64,000 nt of DNA from Atriophallophorus winterbourni (Eukaryota > Platyhelminthes > Trematoda > Plagiorchiida > Microphallidae), in assembly GCA_013407085.1 (NCBI GenBank), contig JACCGJ010018994.1:42251-106250 (forward strand), given 5' to 3'. The translations under genes and the position numbers were made by a program. The first letter of the stretch is position 1; each line of letters starts with the position of its first letter. Shown in pieces: positions 1-9,000 of this stretch. A model generated the notes under the pieces. That model searched no databases and had not been told where the DNA came from. It saw only the letters and a list, made by a program, of their open reading frames with translations.

Positions 1-19
1 TTCAGTCTCGTCACTGCTC

Positions 20-1070
20 GCGAGATGTTCACTTCATCTGGGTAAACAGGCAGTCATTGTTCTTATCGATTTGACCGTATCCAACTCAATCTTATTGTTC
101 TCTAACTCCGTCCACTTGTTTTAAAGTAACCCGGTTCGAGTTGAATTGGAGATTATTCACTGTTTGCTATACATTCGTTAAGTTTAACACAGTTAAGTCC
201 ACGATTACCCGTCCAAAATTCTGGGTTCCCCAGAAATCTGTTTTTAGCCCGTCAGTTTTCAAAGTTTAACATAATGACCTCCCAGACTGGCTAAATCTGC
301 TTGTCAATTTTTCACCGATGACCTCACAGTTATTGCTACAATTACCTCTTCTACGGATATTACAAATTTCCAAAACGAATTCCACATTTTTTAATTTCGC
401 TGTAAAGCGGCATCTGCTTGTCAGAAATGCGCAGTGATGGGTTTCGGTCCGAGCAAACCTATAAGTACTTACTACTTCATGGATAACCTAAGACGCGTTT
501 ATATTGAAAATGACCTGGGTACAAATTCAAAGAGGTTACGAAAAGAAAACCTGGTACCGTAAAACTCGCACGGTGGGTTATTAGTTGTTTGTCCTTAGCG
601 ATTACACACTATATATCGAGCATTCTTTTAACCACATACATGTAACCGGTTTTGGAATATGGTCTACAAGAAACTTGTTCACATACTAATGGAGAACATG
701 ACAAGGTTTTAAATGTGCAGTAGTTGGCAACAAAAAGAATACAAAGATTAAAATCAATTTCCTTTGTGATGAGAGTATATAACCTCAATCTTATGTAGCT
801 TCATATTTCGCGTGTGCGCTACGTTTTGCTACTAACATATCGGATATCACTCTAGAAATAAGGTGAAGAACTACACGAATTTTCCATACCATGCCAGTCT
901 CAAGAACACGTGGCCATGATTTCAAGCTTCGAAAGCGAAAGATACTACGCTTAACAAAAGGATTCACTTGTGGAATGCACTTCCGGATGAGGTTATTGCA
1001 GCAAAATCAGAAAACAAGTTTAGGCAACTAGTTGATAATTTACTGCGTGAAATCCTTAGAAAGATGTACA
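20..1070 (+). pseudogene. Decayed CR1-like LINE reverse transcriptase remnant
   Basis: Conceptual translation in shifting frames gives recognisable LINE pieces. Near 50-75 there is an AVIVLIDLT-like palm motif (usual form: LDFSKAFD). Near 315-365 there is a DDLTVIATITSS stretch where the (Y/A)DD active site belongs, with the first residues altered. Near 890-1060 there is an RTRGHDFKLRKRK...IHLWNALPDEVIAA block typical of the C-terminal end of CR1/jockey-type polymerases. Many stops and frameshifts separate these pieces, so no protein is made. The order palm, active site, C-terminus is kept, so this is one element read on the plus strand and cut by the window's left edge. Family assignment rests on motif recall only. 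Confidence 0.6.
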
Positions 1071-1984
1071 TCACTGGTTGGGATTCCTTTATCTGAGGTT
1101 CCTTTCGGCTACGTTGCTGATTAGAAAGAGAATAGGTTCACAAGGGCTTGACCCTCTGTGGCCTATTACGGAAAACAAGAACAAATACGCGCGCTATTTG
1201 AATTCCACGTGATAATGTTAACCTATATATACTTCAATAGTCAATAGTAATAGTTTATTGTGGTAAAAATAGCTGCAAGCTTGAAAATAACCACAGAATA
1301 TTGTACCTAATGGGTCGAAATTAAAAGTGATTGTTATGGACGGGGATAATGGGTGCGTTTTGTGTTTTTGCACAAGTTGAGCTTTTATGCCATGTTTGTG
1401 CATATATTTTGATGCATATATTTTAATTATATATTAAAAATACCATATATCTTTATCGAACTACGAGCTTTCTCCATTATGTCGGACTGGGGCCTGTTAC
1501 ACGGAATCGCCAGGCAAAATAGCTGCACCCATCCTCGATTTCAGAAACCACCAGTCAAGATTATAGCCTACCTATTGACATGTTGCTGGATACCTCCGAT
1601 TTTCATCTAGAACCTAAGACACCTGTAATCTTAAACAATCACGCTATATTTGCAACTGTACGCAATGTCAGAATGAGGGTTTCAGTTGTAACGTGATGTG
1701 CTAAGTGTGAATATTTTAATTATATACTAATAGTATAATAAAATGTGGGAAAATACGCGTTTACAAAGTCTGTAAGAAAATACAGACTTACGCATTTCTG
1801 TGAATGCTTTGAATTTCGTTACCACAAAACGGCTTCATGATGCAAAACGTGTATGAATATAAACATACGCTTAAAATCATTAAGGGATTATTTCAAAGGA
1901 AAATGATTCCTAAGAGGTCAGACGAATGCAGCTGATTCAAGCCAACGATCCTATCGATAAAAACTTCAAAAGATAGGTGTTAAG
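1071..1984. other. No recognisable feature
   Basis: AT-rich sequence with no open reading frame resembling a known protein, no obvious repeat and no RNA gene that I can recognise. It may be old transposon debris. Confidence 0.4.
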
Positions 1985-2460
1985 ATAGTCACCTCCAAAC
2001 CACGTTTTTATAACTCTTCGTCATTTATTCTCTCTATTACAGCTCTTACCCCGTTGAACGGTGTCGCTATTCATTACCAGTTATTAACCATTATATCAAT
2101 CTCTTCTGATATCAGTTGTATCAATGTATAGATGTCTGCAAGCGGGCGTTAGGACCAGGTGGCCACGGACTGAGAGAAATGCCGATGCTTGCTCGCTTGC
2201 GATGGTTGGGACGTTTTAAGAATGCCTAACCAAAATTTACCGTACCGCGCCTTATTCGCAAAGCCTAGCTAAGCTGGGAGAAATGATCGGGTGGCCAGTT
2301 TATGACGTGGCGCGTTGGGATGAAGGAACTCACCGTATCGCTAGGCTCAGTTAGACCTATTAGTTTGCCTGGGTGGCGTCCAAAATATCCATCTAATAGT
2401 TGGCTGGAAACCTTAGGTGATATAGCTGCAAACCGTAGTCAGTGGCGGTAGTGTATTTTA
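1985..2460 (+). pseudogene. RTE-like LINE 3' end remnant
   Basis: From about 2150 the plus strand encodes broken pieces of the RTE C-terminus: an LRWLGRF-like stretch (usual form LRWLGHVLRM), then near 2350-2450 SLPGWRPKYPSNSWLETLGD followed by IAANRSQWR. The last block is almost the canonical end of trematode RTE ORFs. Stops and frameshifts are frequent. The upstream 1985-2075 segment is a reverse-complement relative of 5040-5165, so part of this unit is dispersed in both orientations. Confidence 0.6.
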
Positions 2461-2716
2461 TTATGTCTCCTAATCTTTTATCTGGTATATTATTATATTA
2501 TATTTGATGAAAAACAAAAAAACCGCATGCAGTGAAATTACAAAAACAAGCCGCTTTTTCATATTCCGCTTTCCTGTGTTTCACGTGCTTGCGTATCTAC
2601 CTTTCCTGCTTCTTATTGTTTGCCGCTTTTTCTTGCTCCAGACTTGTGCTTCCTGATGATGATAATATATGTATGTATGCATTCATGCATGTATGATCTA
2701 GGCAAAGTGCCGCATA

Positions 2717-2977
2717 ATTTTTGATTTAAGCCAGATTTATATTAATAAGTAGTATATGACGTTCGAAAAGCAGGACGGAAGCACACAACCGGTTTCGCGG
2801 TTATTGCCGCTCATCAGGTATGCGTATCCGTGACCTGGCATTCGAACGCCGGTCTGACTTTGTGCTAAACCCAATTATTTGCGAATTTGAGGATAAATGC
2901 TCATTTGCAAATTGAAATTTAGCTTTTAATGTGGGGACTAAGCTAAGTATCACAAATGAGGATTTATCCTCGAATTC
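2717..2977 (-). mobile_element. Hammerhead-bearing short retroelement insertion, 261 bp
   Basis: The segment is bounded by perfect 15-bp direct repeats GCAAAGTGCCGCATA at 2702-2716 and 2978-2992, which marks it as a recent insertion into repeat alpha. It codes for nothing, carries a hammerhead ribozyme on the minus strand (2781-2823) and has a 29-bp inverted repeat at one side. Short non-coding elements with type I hammerheads are known as animal retrozymes and as relatives of Penelope-like elements. Assignment to that class is inferred from the ribozyme and the target-site duplication. Confidence 0.65.
2781..2823 (-). ncRNA. Type I hammerhead ribozyme motif
   Basis: Read on the minus strand, the order is: stem I 5' arm GCATAC (2818-2823), conserved core CTGATGA (2811-2817), stem II GCGG/CCGC with a short loop (2797-2810), core GAAA (2793-2796), a minimal stem III in the palindrome ACCGGT, cleavage residue T at 2787, and stem I 3' arm GTGTGC (2781-2786). 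Stem I pairs over 6 bp with one G-U, then an internal loop, then a further ACGGA/TCCGT helix (to about 2830 and 2776). This is the layout of natural type I hammerheads, where the internal loop makes tertiary contacts. The very short stem III suggests cleavage as a dimer. All core residues are intact. Confidence 0.8.
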
Positions 2978-2981
2978 GCAA
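2879..2981. repeat. Inverted repeat, 29-bp arms
   Basis: Arm 2879-2907 and arm 2953-2981 are reverse complements with only two mismatches and are separated by 45 nt. The right arm runs 4 nt into the right target-site duplication of the 261-bp insertion. The inverted repeat may therefore be an end structure of that element. Confidence 0.75.
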
Positions 2982-3241
2982 AGTGCCGCATAGTCATAGA
3001 CTGCACGTGGGATAAGATACTGTCAGGTTGCCGAGGTCTAGGCAGAGATAAGAAGGAAACTAGAAATTGTAGTGAGAGCTCGCGTGTTTCAGCATAGCTC
3101 TCTACCGGTGGCCGATCAATTTAGAACGGTCTTAGCCAAACTTCCCAAAAGTATTACACGATTGCACATCCGTGCATATTCGTGACAAATGGGATGGTTA
3201 AAGTTTGAAGCACTAAGCCAAGGACTGTATGAGACGTATTT

Positions 3242-3813
3242 GGTTCCAAAGGTTGTCATCGCCGGAAGTGGCAGTGGGGATAAGCTCCCACTGTTTATAA
3301 AATGCTTCCATATGGCGCGCGTCTCAAATAGCCTCTGACAACCAAGTCCAGCTTCTGGCCTGCACGAGTGGTTCCCCGAGGCCGGCGGAACTGCTTCTAC
3401 CAACAGGAGAAGGGGCGAGGGCGAGTGACTGGCGCCGGAAAACCATTTTGCTTCGGGCAGATAGAGTTCGTTAGCCTGGGAGGGCATTTCATCTAAGGGA
3501 AGGAAAACCCTGATTTCAAACCTCCGCTGCCTTGCGGGATACCCGATCGCGGGAATGGCTTCGGGAGAAAACCCTGAGGAAAAATCTGTAACAGAGTCTG
3601 GTAGACGGTTAGCTGGTGCACACTATCTGTTTCTGGCAACTCCCTGCTGCTTTGTAGGTCGCACTTGGTTGTGCAAAGGCTAGAGAAGCTGACTCGAACA
3701 AACGCCGAGTGGTACTGGGAACGCCGCTTTGTACCCAAATTCCCAAGAATCTTCAATTAAGCCGACTCATCCTCTAAGAAAATATAATCGCACAAAAGTA
3801 AAAGTAATTACGT
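3242..3813 (+). mobile_element. RTE-like element: 5' region joined to a 3' tail
   Basis: 3242-3740 is clearly related to 63367-63740: both begin GGTTCCAA and share CAAGTCCAGCT, CTGGCCTGCACG, GACTGGCGCC and CCTGAGGAAAAAT-like blocks. At 3789-3799 it runs directly into CGCACAAAAGT plus GTAA-rich sequence. That motif also ends the RT fragment at 4919-4956. The copy therefore appears to join a 5' leader to a 3' tail with the ORF deleted, like a non-autonomous derivative. No intact ORF is present. It may instead be the 5' part of the neighbouring RT fragment. Confidence 0.6.
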
Positions 3814-3924
3814 AATTGTGACTTTTGGAATTGTTCTTGTTGATGCTGCAAGATTGATTTCAAATTTCTTACAGAATTTTACGCATTTAAATTTTTGTTG
3901 TTTTCCCGTCGCAATTTTTTTTGT

Positions 3925-4956
3925 TGGAGGTTGCAACGGTACGTACGGCACAGGAGTCCGGCAAGGTTGCCCGCCATCGCCGGTTATGTTTAACTATGTC
4001 GTAGACTGGATAATGAACCAGGCGTTAAGCCTATCAAGGGGTGCAAATTTCAACGGATCTATGGATTTCCGACCTCGACTACGCTGACGATATAGTCGTT
4101 CTGGGCGACAATACCGAAATGCTGCAAAGCGTTTTAGACCGCATTAGTGCCACTGCCGCGAAAGTCGGTCTTGAGATAAACGCGGCTAAAACCAAGGCAT
4201 TTTTTATACCGACACACCAGGCATCCAGCCACTTCGCGTCCAGGGTTGTCCGATTGAATACGTTCCAGTCTTCAAATACCTCGGCTCAAGTATATTGCCC
4301 AATGGTCAGGCGAAAGATGAAGTGAAGTTAAGGGTCGATCGTGCTCGTAATGCGTTTTTGCAGTTGAAGGGCACCCTTTGGCGCAAGCCCGGGATCAGCC
4401 TAAAAACTAAGACGCGTGTTTATCAAGCAGCGATCCGCCCTGTACTGCTTTACGGATGCGAGACATGGCCTTTAAGGTCACAGGATGTACGCACATTAGA
4501 AGTGTTCGACCATTGGTGCCTCAGGGTAATCTTGGGCATCCGATATACTGACCGAGTATCTAACGCAGCCGTACGAGAGCGTTGCAGCGGACTATCTCCA
4601 CTTTCCGCTCACATACAACGGCGAAGGCTGCAATGGTTTGGCCACGTCCTCCGAAAGACAGACACAGCACTTCCAAAACTCGTCCTCGACCCCAAACCCG
4701 TTCGCACCTGGCGTCGGCGGCAAGGTGGTCAAGTGAAAACCTGGCTGTCAACTGTGAAAGAGGATGTAGACACCCTGGGTCTGCGTACCGTCTACGGAGT
4801 TCGCAGGTGGGAACGAGACTGGATCACGATCTGCAACGATCTCGCCTCCGATCGACGTGCGTGGGCTGGTGCAATCCGAGACATCAATGAAGCTGGCTAA
4901 GCCACCCGTGGAGCCAGCCGCACAAAAGTGGTAAAAGTAAAGTAACGGTACGTAAT
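3925..4956 (+). pseudogene. RTE-clade LINE reverse transcriptase fragment
   Basis: This is the C-terminal half of an RTE-type polymerase. It has the GVRQGCPPSPVMFNYVVDW motif near 3955-4010, the catalytic LDYADDIVVLGD motif near 4075-4110, an LLYGCETWPLR motif near 4445-4475, an LQWFGHVLRKTD stretch near 4630-4665, and an ordinary end (DINEAG, stop 4898-4900). The reading frame changes near 4065 and again near 4260-4300, so it is a pseudogene. The 3' end runs into GTAAAAGTAAAGTAAC, a GTAA-type tail common in RTE elements. Everything N-terminal of the palm domain, including the endonuclease, is missing. Confidence 0.85.
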
Positions 4957-5710
4957 AATTCACTCAAGAAACAAGTTCATACACAAAGTCTTGTCCTAGG
5001 TTGTATTGTACAACCGATATCGGAAGATTAATGTAAGTATTAAGAAATGGCAATGAAAAGTGCCACCGTCCAATGTAGTAAGAGCTGTAATAGAGAGAAG
5101 ATATGACGAAGAAAGACTTATAAAGAAACGTCGTTTGGAGGTGACCCTCTTAACACGTGCAATGCCGTTTATTATGTGCATTATAAATTATACTCTTTTT
5201 CATTATATCGTGTTTGCTAAAAAACCAAATCGCATACATTAAAACTACGAAAACAAGCTACGTTTTGCACGAATTTGCATATTTTTCCTGAATGAGTTGG
5301 GTTCAATATTCCTGGCTGCTCTGACTGCGCACTTCATAATACAGCACTGGATCTAAGCAATTATCGACGATTTCGCGCTTGAATTGATCACTTTACCAAT
5401 ACCCGTTTGTCCCGAGATGGCAGATAGAGAATCACCGAAGGGCCGCAAAAATTAGCGAGCCGAAAGGTTCAGAGCGGCTATTTATATAATTGTAGTTGAA
5501 TCATATAGGCGAGTTTTAGTAAATATTAACACCTAAGCAATCTAAGGTACGAGTGAATACAGCCGGTTCGTCTGTCTCTCTGAGGATTCCCATGTAAGCA
5601 GAGGTGCGAATTTTCAAAAATTAATATGAGTCCGTGAATGGATGTGGTTCCGAGGCTGGGATTGACAGGACAAACTGCTAAGATTGGGTGGGGTCAGAAA
5701 CAGTTCGAAG
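4957..5710. repeat. Mixed repeat debris
   Basis: 5040-5165 is a reverse-complement copy of 1985-2075; TCTCTCTATTACAGCTCTTA is shared. 5190-5270 matches 2490-2560 in the same orientation (AAAACAAGC and flanking A-rich sequence). No protein is recognisable. 5300-5710 shows nothing I can name. Confidence 0.5.
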
Positions 5711-5714
5711 AATA

Positions 5715-5810
5715 TATGTATGTATGTATATATGTATGTACGTATGTATGTATGTATGTGTATGTATTTATGTTTGTATGCATGTATTGATATATGTATA
5801 TATGTATGAA
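5715..5810. repeat. TATG-rich microsatellite
   Basis: Imperfect run of TATG/TATA tetranucleotides. It lies immediately 5' of a repeat-alpha copy, as a shorter TATG run does at copies 1 and 3. It may therefore belong to the repeat. Confidence 0.85.
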
Positions 5811-5915
5811 GTCACAAGCATGATCCAGGCAAAGTGCTTCGCAATCATAGACTGCACGTGAGCTTAGCTACTGTCAGGCTGCTCAGGCCTAGAAAATGTG
5901 TATGTATATAAGACA
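5811..5915 (+). repeat. Dispersed repeat alpha, copy 2 (truncated)
   Basis: Matches copies at 2665-3180 and 6330-6550 through GATCCAGGCAAAGTGC, CATAGACTGCACGTG, CTACTGTCAGG and CAGGCCTAG. It ends about 105 bp in, 120 bp upstream of the EXOSC1 start codon. Confidence 0.7.
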
Positions 5916-5964
5916 TTGTTCTCTAAACAAATTCTCTCTGCTTTTGAGTTAACTTCAAATGTTT

Positions 5965-5975
5965 CCATTTTCAGC
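5965..5975 (+). promoter_or_regulatory. Possible splice or trans-splice acceptor upstream of EXOSC1
   Basis: A TTTCCATTTTCAG-like pyrimidine tract and AG lies about 60 nt before the EXOSC1 ATG. Trematodes add a spliced leader to a subset of mRNAs, so this could be a trans-splice acceptor or the end of a 5' UTR intron. It could also be chance. Confidence 0.25.
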
Positions 5976-6035
5976 AATTTCGCCTTGTGCTTCGTTCCTT
6001 AGTAGTGTTTCCGCATTCAATCAAGTTTATTTTGA

Positions 6036-9000
6036 ATGACAGGAACCCTTGTGTTTCCAGGTATTGTCCACTTTGATTTAATTTTTCCAGGTGATTTAGT
6101 CTCATTGAAAGATGAGCGTCACAAAATTGGTCAATATGTTCATGTATATTCAAATGAAATCAGGGCTAGCTGTATTGGTTTTGTCAAAATTTCTTCTAAC
6201 AACGGGATGGTAATTGTATATATTTAATTTTTTAGTCAATTGTCGATGTTGTGCCTCTAGGTTCTATCGGTGCTGTTCCGCAAGCCGGCTCCACGGTGCT
6301 CGCCAAGGTATGTTACACCAACTAACTATATGTATATATGGAAGCACAAGCCTGATCCAGGCAAAGTACTGCGCATTCATAGACTGCACGTGGGCTAAGA
6401 TACTGTCAGGTTGCCCAGGCTTAGACAGATATGAGAAACGAAAATTAAAACAGAAATGTCAGTGAGACTACAGCGTGTTTTCGCATGCTCACTGCCGGTG
6501 GCCATTCAATTTAGCACGGTTAGCTGCACAGCACAAAAGTGCTCTACAGTTGTACCTCCATGCAATGCAACTAACTATATTTTCTAACGACCTTTTCTGT
6601 TCTCTATCATCTCCTGAGTATTATTCAATTGAACCGAATTTTCACTTACCATCGTGGTTTAGTGCTTACTCATACAGAACGTTTAGTTATCCCACAAATG
6701 CGCGATTGTGGTGTACTTTTTATATATACATGAGCTCATTTTTGACTTATCATCATACAAGACCGCATAACATGGGTAGCAACTGCTAAATATTTACATC
6801 TCACACTGGTATACTGAGTAGTTTGACGGGGTGGAACTTAAAATGCTACGGAATATTTCGAAGAGTAAGCACACATGCACTGGAATGAGGTGTCTATTTA
6901 GCGACTAAATCATGCATCCATGTAAGTTTTGCCAACGGGCGAAGCAACATTAACGCAACAGATTATTTGCAGCATTCACTGCCACGCATTGCTAAGTGCT
7001 GCTTGTTTTTCACGAATTTGCGACACAAGGTATCTAAGCCGGGGCCCGAATTATGGCGAGCTTAATGTTTAATTGTGCATAGATTATGAAGTTTGCCGAC
7101 CATTTTCAAACATCAATGTGGATTTCCCAAAATCTGTGAAAGATATTCATCTTCAACCCGGCGAAAAAGATCGCTTAGTGTGCTTAGTAATATTTCACCG
7201 TTTTCCCTACTAAAATGGGACTAGTGCATTGGAATAGTCACCTTAATTGTCTTCATTGAGTCCATAAACACAAGACCTGATCTCTGCTTTGCTTGATGGC
7301 TCTGAATCAATTTGCTAGGGTTGACAAGACGAAATAGAATGCAACAAGCTGAATGCAGATGACTAGCTAGATTTCTCACGAAAGTTCTTGACGCAACGAA
7401 ACAAGTTGTACTCTTTATTACTAGTTAAACTGCAATGGTTATTTGCGTCTGTCTTGCGGACCCCAATAGTTTCGGAAAAGAGTTAGCTTAAACATTTTTT
7501 GAACTTTTCACACACTGTCTATCTCTATTTCCTCGATTATTTTGCTAACGTGCTTCTCTGTCTGATCGAATGTTATTTCTGACGAGGGAATTCTTTACAT
7601 TTTTGATAGTCCAACCGTCAAACCTGCGGTGGACGATAATAACACTTACCGACTGCTCGACATCATGCAAAGGAATATGTATTACATTCCACCTTCATAT
7701 GAAATTATTGAATACTCTTACGCGAAGGCATTTATTATGCCGCTGCACAGGTCTCCCAAATTAGAGACTTGAAATCTAGCTAATTTTAATGCCATTCTTA
7801 GTCGAACGAGCTCGTGCAAATGTTCCAGAAATAGTGATGATACTCATTCCGCGGTTTTGGGGAGCTAGTTTATCTGGACCAATTACTGTACAATGTCGAA
7901 TTGTAATACCCAAATGAAATGCTGTGCACCAGAAGTGCTAAAAGCATTCCTGATTATCTGTAGTTTTAGCTTTGATGATGGATACAAACCCGCGTTTAGC
8001 CTCAGAATCTCTCAGGTAACACGTTAAGCACTCACATCCCCACTAAGCTTAATCATATCCAAACTTCTTTGGCACCTCAACAACGATTTAACATATGTGA
8101 ATACACTAACCTAATCTTACTGTCTCCACCTGATGACGGCAAACAGCCAGAAACCGGTAGCGGTGTGTAATTTCGGGGGATCTGAGCAACACATCACTGT
8201 GAATACAGTTTTTGTTAGTTTTCCTTTTATTATTATTATTATCACACAAGTCTTTACAGACGATGTGCCAACAAGTATACCATGAAGAAGGTACATGATG
8301 AAAGAAAAAAAGAGGAGGGATTTTTTTGTCTGTCTGTTTACACATGCCGTTTTTGATCTTTTTTTGTCTTTTTTGGAAAAAGGGAGGGGGGAGGGTCATT
8401 GATAAACGGGAACACAAGCACGGCAGGATTCTCGCCACTGGTTCCTTTCTTTTGCTATCATACTGAGTGTTATCAGCCACATATCTTCACAGTCCTTCGG
8501 ACCCCACCCGGGTAAGCGCGATGTTCCCACGATGGCTAGTGGAGCTGTTAGACGCTTGAGGGTCTTCCGCCAGGTATTCCTTTGTCCGCCACGGTGACGT
8601 TTCCAATCAGGTCCAGCGAGAGCAAAAAGAGCTAGGCGAGGAAGGCGTCGCTCATCCATACGGAGAACGTGCCCCAGCCATCTCAGCTGGCACATGGATA
8701 TATGATCGGAGAGTGGCACAGAGCGATCGCCGAGGACTGCCCTCCTGACGTCATCATTTTTGACTTTCTGTTGCCAGCTTAGACGAGCTATACTCCGCAG
8801 GCAGCGATGATCAAACGTCGATAATCGTTGACTATCGGCTTGTCGCAGCGTCCACGTCTCGCAGCCATACAGTAAAACTGCTCGTACGGTGGCCTGGTAC
8901 ACTCTGCCCTTCAAGCGTAATCCAAGATCGCGTCGGCGCCACAGATGCCGTAGCCCAGCGAAAGCATGGCGTGCTCTTGCAATCCGTGCTGTGATTTCAG

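Larger units (their letters stand above)
2665..3180 (+). repeat. Dispersed repeat alpha, copy 1 (split by insertion)
   Basis: Segments 2665-2716 and 2993-3180 together match the repeat at 6330-6550. Shared landmarks are GGCAAAGTGC, CATAGACTGCACGTGGG, AAGATACTGTCAGGTTGCC and CCGGTGGCC. The copy is split by the 261-bp insertion at 2717-2977, and GCAAAGTGCCGCATA is present on both sides. The repeat family is about 200 bp with no coding capacity. It has a short TATG-rich 5' edge. I see no clear tRNA-type A/B boxes, so calling it a SINE would be a guess. Confidence 0.65.
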
